Of a stretch of DNA of 20,297 nucleotides, positions 12,964-20,174 are shown piece after piece. The notes below the pieces were generated by a model. It was not told the origin of the DNA, searched no databases, and saw only the letters and a list, made by a program, of their open reading frames with translations. The stretch is taken from the IMG/VR virus record IMGVR_UViG_3300021960_000675, positions 1 through 20,297 of that record; one strand, written 5' to 3'. The translations under genes and the position numbers were made by a program. This DNA is from a virus. Position 1 is the stretch's first letter. Each line of letters opens with the position of its first letter.

Positions 12964-13234
12964 AGAAAGATTTCTCCTTTTTGAGAAGATTGCTGACAAA
13001 ATTACGAGACACATGGAAATAGATTGGAATTTACCTAATGCAGAATCTATAGAGATCGAGGATGCTGCTATATCCAACATTATTTTTTATGAAGAGCTTT
13101 TGGATGAATATAATGAAGATCTCTCAGAAGGTGAGATGGAGCTCATTATGAAAAGACTCATGGAAGGATATGTTGCTCTCTCTATAATCGAAAGAAAAAG
13201 AGCCATAGAAGAACTTATTAACGGTGTTCTATAA
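12956..13234 (+). CDS. Acidic helical hypothetical protein
   Basis: This 92-residue, strongly acidic, mostly helical protein has no recognised motif. It starts MSEERFLLFEKIADKITRHM and has an acidic middle (EYNEDLSEGEMELIM). The ribosome site AAGGTG is well placed, and the start overlaps the preceding gene by 8 nt, suggesting coupling to it. Its TAA stop lies inside the late promoter at 13230. It may be a small protein-binding factor, but this rests on composition alone. Confidence 0.6.
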   Translation: MSEERFLLFEKIADKITRHMEIDWNLPNAESIEIEDAAISNIIFYEELLDEYNEDLSEGEMELIMKRLMEGYVALSIIERKRAIEELINGVL

Positions 13235-13237
13235 ATA
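13230..13237 (+). promoter_or_regulatory. T4-type late promoter TATAAATA
   Basis: Exact TATAAATA followed by ATAC, 26 nt before the ATG at 13264. It contains the stop codon of the preceding gene and shares the 12-base string TATAAATAATAC with 15059. Confidence 0.8.
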
Positions 13238-13263
13238 ATACAAAACCTTTATCGGTTAGTATC

Positions 13264-15051
13264 ATGGCTGAATCCAAACAAAACAAACATCTAGAACATT
13301 TAGAAGATGATATTATCAATCTGGGCTATGAAGGCGCAGAGAGAAGTATTGCCTTCTTAGAAGCTCTTTTGCAATTGTTTTCAGGAAACAACAATAGTTC
13401 TATCGACATCACGGTTAAATGGGACGGTGCTCCTGCTGTGGTTGCGGGTCCTGATCCTGCAACAGGTTTGTTCTTTGTAGCAACTAAGCACGCCGCTTTT
13501 GGTAAAACTCCTAAACTTTGTTTCAGTGAAAAATTAATTGATTATTATCATGATGGTGGTTTGGCTGAAACTTTAAAAGTTGCTTTTCGGGAATTATCTG
13601 AGGTGGGCATGACCGAAGTTCTTCAAGGTGATATCATGTTTACACCAGACAGAAAAAAAGAACAGATTATAGACGGTGTGAAGCACATTACTTTTAAACC
13701 AAACACCATTATGTATGCTGTTCCCAAGGATGATCCTTTAGGAAAAATCATTGATAATTCAAACCTTGGAGTAGTGTTTCATACTAAATATTCTGGAAGG
13801 GAAGCAGTTAATAAAATGACTGCTTCGTTTGGTGTTGATGTTAGCAAGCTAAAATCTAAAACCGCCTGGATCAAGGACGCATCCTATTCTGATATGTCAG
13901 GAAAGGCTACGTTAACTGCACAGGAAACTAGAACGGTTAGTTCAACATTGGCTAATGCTAAAAGGAATGCCACAGCAGCAAAAAAGTTTTTGGATGAATT
14001 GGCAACACAGAAAACAGATCTAACTATTGGTTATATGTTTAAGATCTTTATCAACGGATTAGTTCGTGATGGTAAAGAAATAAATCAAACCAATATTAAT
14101 CAAGGGTTAGAAAAGTTTATTATTGATAGAATAAAAAAGAAAGAAGAAACAGTTAAGACAGCTGCAGCCAAAGAAAGATATAAAGGCATTCAGGCTGAAA
14201 TTAAAAATTATCTTTCTGATAATAGAACTCAATTAAATAGCATGATTAAATTATATTCAGATTTAGTTGTGCTAAAAAATATCTTTGTTGTACAGCTTAA
14301 CAAGGTTCAAGGAATTCCTACCTTTGTTGAGACAGAAAAGGGATTTCAGCACACAGACCCAGAAGGATATGTTGCTATAGATAAATCCGGCGCGGCAGTA
14401 AAACTTATTAACCGAATGGAATTCTCACAGGCTAACTTCAATGCCGTGAAAGATTGGAGTTCGCCTCCTCCAGAACCAACAGAGCCGCCACAGAAATTAA
14501 AAACCATGGTGTTTGCTTTCGGCCGTATGAATCCTCCAACTACTGGCCATAAAAAACTAGTAAGTAAAGTAAAGAGTATTGCGCTCAGAGAAAAGGGTGA
14601 TCACACCATCGTTCTTTCCAAAACTCAGAAAGCACCTAAAGATCCTTTGTCGCCTGAAGATAAATTGTTTTATGCTAAAAAAATGTTCCCACAAACCAAT
14701 CTTGAAATTGCTACTGATACATTAAACACCTTCTTGAAATGGTTGGAACATTGGAATGGTAAATACGATAAGATTGTTATGGTAGGTGGTTCTGATCGTG
14801 TTGCAGAGTTTCAGAAAACTATTAGTCAATATAATGGTAAGCTATACACGTTTAAGATTGTTGATGTAGAAAGTGCAGGTGAACGTGATGCAGACAGCGA
14901 GGGTGTTAGTGGTATGTCTGCTAGTAAAATGCGTGCTTTTGCCGAACAAAATGATCTTAAAAAATTCAAAACAGGTATCCCTCCTGGGACTTTATCTCCT
15001 AACCAAATAAAAGAATTGATGGAAAAAGTGCAAAAAGGTATGACGAAATAA
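13264..15051 (+). CDS. Two-headed protein: ligase-like KWDG domain plus HxGH-type nucleotidyltransferase
   Basis: This is a 595-residue late protein. Residues 1-400 match a family widespread in T4-like marine phages that I recall as DUF6267. VKWDGAPAVV (51-60) has the KxDG motif at which ligases and capping enzymes bind nucleotide covalently. LQGDIMF (120-126) could be motif III, PEGYVAI (366-372) motif IV and AVKLINR (378-384) motif V. A long helical insert (about 215-350) separates the halves. After a proline-rich linker (400-410), residues 411-595 form a second domain with FGRMNPPTTGHKKL (419-432), the T/HxGH motif of cytidylyl/NMN-adenylyltransferases. It also has VMVGGSDR (505-512) and SGMSASKMR (549-557), like the ISSTxxR motif. 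The start follows a late promoter with a weak ribosome site. Substrates are unknown; the ligase-fold reading is inference. Confidence 0.75.
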   Translation: MAESKQNKHLEHLEDDIINLGYEGAERSIAFLEALLQLFSGNNNSSIDITVKWDGAPAVVAGPDPATGLFFVATKHAAFGKTPKLCFSEKLIDYYHDGGLAETLKVAFRELSEVGMTEVLQGDIMFTPDRKKEQIIDGVKHITFKPNTIMYAVPKDDPLGKIIDNSNLGVVFHTKYSGREAVNKMTASFGVDVSKLKSKTAWIKDASYSDMSGKATLTAQETRTVSSTLANAKRNATAAKKFLDELATQKTDLTIGYMFKIFINGLVRDGKEINQTNINQGLEKFIIDRIKKKEETVKTAAAKERYKGIQAEIKNYLSDNRTQLNSMIKLYSDLVVLKNIFVVQLNKVQGIPTFVETEKGFQHTDPEGYVAIDKSGAAVKLINRMEFSQANFNAVKDWSSPPPEPTEPPQKLKTMVFAFGRMNPPTTGHKKLVSKVKSIALREKGDHTIVLSKTQKAPKDPLSPEDKLFYAKKMFPQTNLEIATDTLNTFLKWLEHWNGKYDKIVMVGGSDRVAEFQKTISQYNGKLYTFKIVDVESAGERDADSEGVSGMSASKMRAFAEQNDLKKFKTGIPPGTLSPNQIKELMEKVQKGMTK

Positions 15052-15058
15052 GTATTCT

Positions 15059-15066
15059 TATAAATA
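15059..15066 (+). promoter_or_regulatory. T4-type late promoter TATAAATA
   Basis: Exact TATAAATA followed by ATAC, 30 nt before the ATG at 15097 and intergenic. Confidence 0.85.
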
Positions 15067-15096
15067 ATACTAGAATTCTTTCATGTTGGAGATTAC

Positions 15097-16857
15097 ATGG
15101 CTCAATACATTAAATCCTCAGATACCCAAGATGGCGAGCAAAGATATGAAGTAATGATGCTTGCTGCTGGAAAGGATGGTAGTGTCGTTGAAGCAACCAA
15201 CCCATTACCGGTTACATTGGGTTCTGAAAATGTGAACATCACCGGTCCTGTGACCATTCCAGGAACTGTGGAAATCAATAATGATAGTGGTAATCCCATC
15301 CCAGTGAGCAGAAACACCACAGTTAATTCTTCATCTAATCCGTTATATATTTCCGGTCAAGTACAATCTACCTCCTCTTCTGCTGCTGGAGAATCAGCAT
15401 TTGGAGAACTTTCCACCATACAAATTGTTCCCAAGATTCAAGGCGATGCTGTTTATGGTTTAGATCCAAGGGAATTTCAGACATTTACATTTGCTAATGG
15501 TACTGCTACTAACAGCAATAGTCGTTTTAACGTAACAGCTACATCTGATGCAAATTCTTATGGTGTTATCAGAAGTACAAACTTTCTAAGGTATAAACCC
15601 GGTCAAGGTGCTCTTTGTAGACTTACTGCCTCTTTTTCTTCTAATCCTGTAGGATTTACACAAAGAGCAGGGTTATTTAATCAAGAGAATGCCATCCAAA
15701 TTGGATATGATAGCGTGACAGGTAACTTTGGTGTGCTTCGTGCCAATGGTGGTAAAACTCATATCGAAGAATTTTCGTTCAGTGCCCTAAACAATGGAGA
15801 CGTTACTGTTACCCTTAATGGTACAACCTTTACTGCAATAACTTTATCAGGTGGAACAATTGCAGCTAACCTAGCTCAACTATCTGCTGGCCTTCGTTTA
15901 CAAGCTGCTTTTACTGCACGGTATACTGAGGAATATGATCAAGCAAAGATTTCGTTCTTGCCAACTTCTCTAGGACTTCAGTCTGGAACATTTAATATGA
16001 CCAGCACTGCGACAATAACGTTTACTAAAACAACTAAACAGACGGGAGTTGCTCAGACAGAAAACTGGACGTTCCAGAATGACTTTAGTGTTGATAAGTT
16101 AGACGGTACAGGAGCATCTGGTGTGACCTTAGATCCGACTAAACTTAATGTGTATCAAATTAATTTTAGATGGTTAGGTGCTGGTGAGATTAGATATGCA
16201 GTTGAGGACCCTAATACTGGGAACATGATCTTTTTTCACCATGAACATTATACAAACAGATTTGAAACTCCTCATCTTGATAATCCATCAATGAAGATTG
16301 GATACGTTGCGGCAAACCTTGGTGCGGTAAGTGGATCTGTTAGTTGTAGAGGCGCGTCCTTTATGGGCGCGAATGAAGGTAAGGTCCAGCCTACCAGAGT
16401 TCCATATTCTGTGACAGCTACTAGAACGGGTAGTATGAATGTTCCAGGGTCTTTCTATCACTTGATATCACTTAAAAACAAACTTATCTATCAAGGGAAG
16501 ATTAATACAAGAGATCTTCTTCCAAGGAGATTAACTGCTTCTGTTAATACTACAGGCGACCCTGCAATTATTCGGTTGTTTTTCAACCCAACATTTGCAA
16601 ACAATATGCAATGGTTAACACAAACAGATTTTAATGCTTCACTTTATGCAACTCAGGATAGTACAGGGTTGTTTATTTTAGGTTCGCAGGCAATACCACC
16701 TGTCGCAGCATTCCATGTTTCCAACGGAGACACAATAGACGTTGATTTGCTGAATCTTTCTATTGATGTACCACCAAATAATATATTAACCGCTGTTATT
16801 ACTTCTACAAGTAATATCACACAAGCAAGTGCATCATTTATCTACGTTGAAGATTAA
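15097..16857 (+). CDS. Virion structural / fibre-like protein
   Basis: This 586-residue protein is rich in Ser, Thr, Asn and Gly and low in Cys, as typical of phage fibre or decoration proteins. The N-terminal 100 residues are beta-rich with repeated V-x-I/V-x-G-P/T patterns (NVNITGPVTIPGTVEI). A central domain (about 155-290) has YKPGQGALCRLTASFSS, RAGLFNQENAIQIGYDS and NFGVLRANGG, an architecture like lectin-type jelly rolls seen in viral fibre proteins. The C-terminal third looks like further beta domains. A ribosome site (GGAG) and a late promoter precede it. It may be an adsorption or head/tail decoration protein; the exact role is unknown. Confidence 0.65.
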   Translation: MAQYIKSSDTQDGEQRYEVMMLAAGKDGSVVEATNPLPVTLGSENVNITGPVTIPGTVEINNDSGNPIPVSRNTTVNSSSNPLYISGQVQSTSSSAAGESAFGELSTIQIVPKIQGDAVYGLDPREFQTFTFANGTATNSNSRFNVTATSDANSYGVIRSTNFLRYKPGQGALCRLTASFSSNPVGFTQRAGLFNQENAIQIGYDSVTGNFGVLRANGGKTHIEEFSFSALNNGDVTVTLNGTTFTAITLSGGTIAANLAQLSAGLRLQAAFTARYTEEYDQAKISFLPTSLGLQSGTFNMTSTATITFTKTTKQTGVAQTENWTFQNDFSVDKLDGTGASGVTLDPTKLNVYQINFRWLGAGEIRYAVEDPNTGNMIFFHHEHYTNRFETPHLDNPSMKIGYVAANLGAVSGSVSCRGASFMGANEGKVQPTRVPYSVTATRTGSMNVPGSFYHLISLKNKLIYQGKINTRDLLPRRLTASVNTTGDPAIIRLFFNPTFANNMQWLTQTDFNASLYATQDSTGLFILGSQAIPPVAAFHVSNGDTIDVDLLNLSIDVPPNNILTAVITSTSNITQASASFIYVED

Positions 16858-16874
16858 ACTACTAGGAGAAATAT

Positions 16875-17354
16875 ATGAAACTCGAAGTATTGAGATTTAG
16901 TTCACAGGCAGACGACACACTTGGTATGTTATTTGATGTAACTAATGGTCGTAAATTCTTGGCATTTACTTTGGAAGATGAATATAGAGAAATCAAAGTT
17001 AGTGGTGAGACAAGAGTTCCTGCTGGAACCTATAAAATTAAATTAAGAAAAGAAGGTGGTTTCCATGGCAAGTATGTTGCCAAGTATGGCGCAATGCACA
17101 AGGGAATGCTTCATGTTCAAAATGTCCCGGGCTTTGAGTACATTTTAATCCATACAGGTAACACAGATGAACATACAGATGGTTGTCTATTGGTAGGTAA
17201 TACATCACAACAGAATGTAACCAAGCCTGGTTTCATAGGTGAGTCTGGTGATGCCTATATGAGAATATATCCACCTATTGCAGCAGTTCTTGAGAAGGGT
17301 GAAGAAGTAACTATAACTTATGTTGATTATGATGCCCCTGTGGTAGGTAAGTAA
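16875..17354 (+). CDS. DUF5675 family protein
   Basis: This 159-residue protein matches the DUF5675 family: TRVPAGTYKIKL (46-57), HKGMLHVQNVPGFEYILIHTGN split over 75-96, and HTDGCLLVG (100-108). The conserved histidine (IHTGN) and cysteine (DGC) are arranged like the His/Cys pair of L,D-transpeptidase-type enzymes, so a peptidoglycan-active role is possible but not established. There is no signal peptide. A good AGGAG site precedes it. It overlaps the next gene, a membrane coiled-coil protein, by 1 nt. Together they could form a lysis or envelope module. Confidence 0.8.
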   Translation: MKLEVLRFSSQADDTLGMLFDVTNGRKFLAFTLEDEYREIKVSGETRVPAGTYKIKLRKEGGFHGKYVAKYGAMHKGMLHVQNVPGFEYILIHTGNTDEHTDGCLLVGNTSQQNVTKPGFIGESGDAYMRIYPPIAAVLEKGEEVTITYVDYDAPVVGK

Positions 17355-17965
17355 TGGATAAGATTAAATTAATATTAGGTGCGGCCATAGCAGCCGCATT
17401 AGTATTCTTCGTCATGGATGTTAGACACAAAGACGAAATAGAGATATATATTCAAGAGTACAAACAATTTCAAGCCGAAGCTAATGCTGCAAATGAATTT
17501 GCTGATAGCTTGAAAGAAGAAATTGAAGAAGCTGAACAAAAGGCGGAGGAGGCCTTAGAGTTAGCTGAAGAATATGCCGAAGACATACAAGATTTAGAAG
17601 AACAAACTGATTCATTAAAGCAAGAAGTCGCAATAAAAGTAGAAGAATTAAACGAAGAAAGTACAATCGAAGAAGCATTAGAAGTTGTTCAATCGCAAAA
17701 AGTTATTATAGAACAGCAAGATAGTACATTAAGATTAAAAGACGCACAAATAGCACAATTGTTTATTTCAATAACACAAAAAGATTATCAAATAAATTTA
17801 TTAACAGAATCAAGAGATAGTTTACAAACAATTATAGCTAATATTCCTCCTCCGCCACCAAATCCAAACAAGGCATTTGGTTTCATTCCATTGCCAAGTA
17901 GAAAGGTATCAGCCATCGTAGGTTTTGTTGGTGGTGTAGTTGTTGCAAGCCAAATTATAGGTTAA
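17354..17965 (+). CDS. Membrane-anchored coiled-coil protein, spanin-like layout
   Basis: This 203-residue protein begins with a membrane segment (ILGAAIAAALVFFVMDV, about 7-23). A long Glu/Ala-rich coiled coil (about 30-160) follows, then a polyproline run (PPPPPNP, about 166-172) and a second hydrophobic stretch (VSAIVGFVGGVVVASQIIG, 185-203) at the very end. An N-terminal anchor with a periplasmic coiled coil is the layout of inner-membrane spanins, but the C-terminal hydrophobic segment is not typical, and there is no lipobox cysteine. Pairing with the DUF5675 gene (1-nt overlap) supports a lysis or envelope role. Other options are a tail-related or injection protein. Confidence 0.6.
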   Translation: MDKIKLILGAAIAAALVFFVMDVRHKDEIEIYIQEYKQFQAEANAANEFADSLKEEIEEAEQKAEEALELAEEYAEDIQDLEEQTDSLKQEVAIKVEELNEESTIEEALEVVQSQKVIIEQQDSTLRLKDAQIAQLFISITQKDYQINLLTESRDSLQTIIANIPPPPPNPNKAFGFIPLPSRKVSAIVGFVGGVVVASQIIG

Positions 17966-17969
17966 CAAA

Positions 17970-19160
17970 ATGGAAAACACAATAACAGAAGAACTAGGCC
18001 GAGACAATGAATGGGGTCGTCCTGAATTAACTAAAAAAATGATGGACGCAACTCCAGGTCAAGGTAAAATTAAAACGTTTAATGAATATTTTCATCATGA
18101 CATTGAGGCTGAAACTGCTATTGTACACCAAGAGTTAAATCCTGTAGCTTGGGATGGTATGAATTTAAAGCCTGAAATCAGAAAAGCATTATTGAAAATT
18201 GCTAGTGATTTTGTTGGTACATGGGATATGGAGTTCCCAATTACAGATATAATTCTTACAGGTTCTAACGCAAATTATAACTGGACTAAGTATAGCGACT
18301 TTGATCTTCATGTTGTAGTTAACATGGGTGAGTCAGGCGTTACAAAAGATTTAGTAAAAAACTTATTAAATACTAAGAAAAATTTATATAACAATCAACA
18401 TAATATCAAAATTAAGGGATATGATGTTGAATTATATGCACAAGATAGATCCGAACATCATGTAGCATCAGGACAGTATAGTTTAAAACATGACAGATGG
18501 TTGGTTATTCCTACTATGCAAAGACCTAACTTTGCTCATAATAATATTCAGAAAAAGGCAGGAGAAATACTTGCTCAAGCCGAAGAGGCTTTAGAACAAA
18601 GAGACGAGCAAGTTCTTCGTGGTTTATTAAAGAAGATTGCAAAAATGAGAAAATCAGGTCTTGAAAGAGCTGGAGAATTTTCTGATGAGAACATGGCATT
18701 TAAAGTTCTTAGAAATTCAGGTATTATAGAAAAGATTCGTAATGCTATTGTTGAAATATCTGATAAAGCCATGTCTGTAAACGGAGATACTGTTGATCCT
18801 GTTAGTGAGGGATTAACACCAGCTGGTCGTGTTAAGAGACAAATTGCTATTAGAAAGAATCGTTGGAAGTTACAACGTCGTGCAAAGATTGCAAAAGGTA
18901 TTTCTGCCAGCAAAAGAAGAATTACAAGAAGAACCAAATTAACTGCAATAAGAAAAATTTACAAAAATATTGCAGGAGTAAAGTCTAGAAAAGGTCTTTC
19001 TTCTACACAAAAATCTGCTTTAGAAAAAGTTTATAAGCAACGCGGAAAACAATATCGTAAGTCTGTAGAAATTGCTACACAGCCAAAACTTCGTGTTGCT
19101 GATACAAAACGTGTAACTAAAGCAACTAAATATAAGACAATTAAAAAAGGTCAGAGATAA
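17970..19160 (+). CDS. Pol-beta-type nucleotidyltransferase with a very basic C-terminal domain
   Basis: This 396-residue protein has the pol-beta nucleotidyltransferase signature GSNANYNWTKYSDFDLH (98-114), with GS followed by SDFD. The third acidic residue is likely in YDVELY (151-156). Residues 1-45 contain the late-protein-like KTFNEYF. From about 278 to 396 the sequence is extremely Lys/Arg-rich (KRQIAIRKNRWKLQRRAKIA), ending with a block LSSTQKSALEKVYKQRGKQY. A similar basic domain occurs at the end of several proteins of T4-like marine phages. The enzyme could transfer nucleotides to RNA, protein or a small molecule; the tail suggests nucleic-acid binding. It overlaps the next gene by 1 nt. 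Substrate unknown. Confidence 0.75.
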   Translation: MENTITEELGRDNEWGRPELTKKMMDATPGQGKIKTFNEYFHHDIEAETAIVHQELNPVAWDGMNLKPEIRKALLKIASDFVGTWDMEFPITDIILTGSNANYNWTKYSDFDLHVVVNMGESGVTKDLVKNLLNTKKNLYNNQHNIKIKGYDVELYAQDRSEHHVASGQYSLKHDRWLVIPTMQRPNFAHNNIQKKAGEILAQAEEALEQRDEQVLRGLLKKIAKMRKSGLERAGEFSDENMAFKVLRNSGIIEKIRNAIVEISDKAMSVNGDTVDPVSEGLTPAGRVKRQIAIRKNRWKLQRRAKIAKGISASKRRITRRTKLTAIRKIYKNIAGVKSRKGLSSTQKSALEKVYKQRGKQYRKSVEIATQPKLRVADTKRVTKATKYKTIKKGQR

Positions 19161-19465
19161 TGTTATCTTTTTCAGAATTTATTGTTGAAGCAGCTCCTGC
19201 TTGGCAAAGAAAAGAAGGTAAAAGTGAGAGCGGTGGCCTCAACAGAAAGGGTATTGCTTCATATCGTAAAGCAAACCCAGGAAGTAAATTGTCCATGGCT
19301 GTCACTACAAAACCTTCTAAATTAAAGAAAGGAAGTAAGGCCGCAAATCGTAGAAAAAGCTTCTGTGCTCGTATGGGTGGCATGAAAAAACGTCTTACTT
19401 CAGCCAAAACTGCTCGTGATCCTGATTCAAGAATTAACAAAGCTCTTAGGAAATGGAATTGTTAG
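19160..19465 (+). CDS. Conserved basic late protein, DUF6321-like
   Basis: This 101-residue, strongly basic protein is of a family found across T4-like environmental phages, recognised from AWQRKEGKSESGGLNRKG, AVTTKPSKLKKGSKAANRRK and SFCARMGGMKKRLTSAKTA. The last two are short landmarks at about 51-70 and 71-89. It ends INKALRKWNC, and the two cysteines are at about 73 and 101. The first residues MLSFSEFIVE are a start seen on many late proteins of these phages. It lies directly after the basic tail of the nucleotidyltransferase. Its role is unknown; charge suggests nucleic-acid contact. Confidence 0.75.
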   Translation: MLSFSEFIVEAAPAWQRKEGKSESGGLNRKGIASYRKANPGSKLSMAVTTKPSKLKKGSKAANRRKSFCARMGGMKKRLTSAKTARDPDSRINKALRKWNC

Positions 19466-19476
19466 TTTGATACTAT

Positions 19477-19484
19477 TATAAATA
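19477..19484 (+). promoter_or_regulatory. T4-type late promoter TATAAATA
   Basis: Exact TATAAATA followed by TAATAAAC, 25 nt before the ATG at 19509, intergenic. Confidence 0.8.
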
Positions 19485-19508
19485 TAATAAACATTAAGAA
19501 AAAGACTT

Positions 19509-20171
19509 ATGGAAAACAATCTTCAAGAACAAGTAAACATGAAGCAGGTAGAAGAACTGCTTCGTATGGGCCTAATGCCTGTAGAAAACATTCCATGGAT
19601 TGCAAAAGGACTTGCACACATGGAACGTGATGCCTTTCTACCTCTTGTTGAAAGAAGAATAACTTATGATTTCCTTCGTAGAATTTTAGCACTGGTATTC
19701 GAGGATCAACTTATGTATCGTTTAGTTAGACAAAAAATTGCAATGCAAAAATATCGTTATGAGGAAAAAAATCCTTGCTGGAAAGGCTACAGACAACTTG
19801 GAACAAAAATGAAAAATGGAAAAGAAGTTCCTAACTGTGTACCTATTTCAGAAGCTATGAAAGCAAAATCTAAGCCAGGTGTAGATCTAAAGAAAACACC
19901 TGAAGGAATGCTTTCAACTTTAGCCGGCGCCGCTGAAAGAAAAGCCAAAGCAGGTGGTAAAGTTTCTCCTGATGAAAAGAAACTAGCCTCAAAAGCCAAA
20001 ACAGAACTTCGTCGCCGTCGTGATAATTTAAATAAAGAAGATTATGAAAAAGCATTTTCAATGGCATTACAAGAATACAATATTGATAACGTTTCTGAAT
20101 TGTCTAACGAAGACGCAAAAGAGTTTTTAAATAAAGTAGAAGAAATTTTCAATTCAAATCTAGGAGAATAA
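19509..20171 (+). CDS. Conserved late protein with a PCWKGY motif
   Basis: This 220-residue protein has a helical N-terminal half followed by NPCWKGYRQLGTK (88-100) and GKEVPNCVP (104-112). This short Cys-Trp...Pro-Asn-Cys block is repeated in many proteins of T4-like environmental phages and often sits next to head or prohead genes. Two cysteines (90, 110) could pair or bind metal. After the motif comes a Lys/Ala-rich region (AAERKAKAGGKVSPDEKKLA) and an acidic helical C-terminus (NEDAKEFLNKVEEIF). A late promoter precedes it, and the ribosome site is weak. No catalytic signature is seen; a virion or assembly role is inferred only from context. Confidence 0.65.
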   Translation: MENNLQEQVNMKQVEELLRMGLMPVENIPWIAKGLAHMERDAFLPLVERRITYDFLRRILALVFEDQLMYRLVRQKIAMQKYRYEEKNPCWKGYRQLGTKMKNGKEVPNCVPISEAMKAKSKPGVDLKKTPEGMLSTLAGAAERKAKAGGKVSPDEKKLASKAKTELRRRRDNLNKEDYEKAFSMALQEYNIDNVSELSNEDAKEFLNKVEEIFNSNLGE

Positions 20172-20174
20172 ACC

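Noticed and set aside
18575-18937. A 120-codon minus-strand frame over the basic nucleotidyltransferase
   Set aside because: It arises from the Lys/Arg/Glu-rich codons of the real gene read in reverse, giving Leu/Ile/Phe-rich sequence, and has no start signals.
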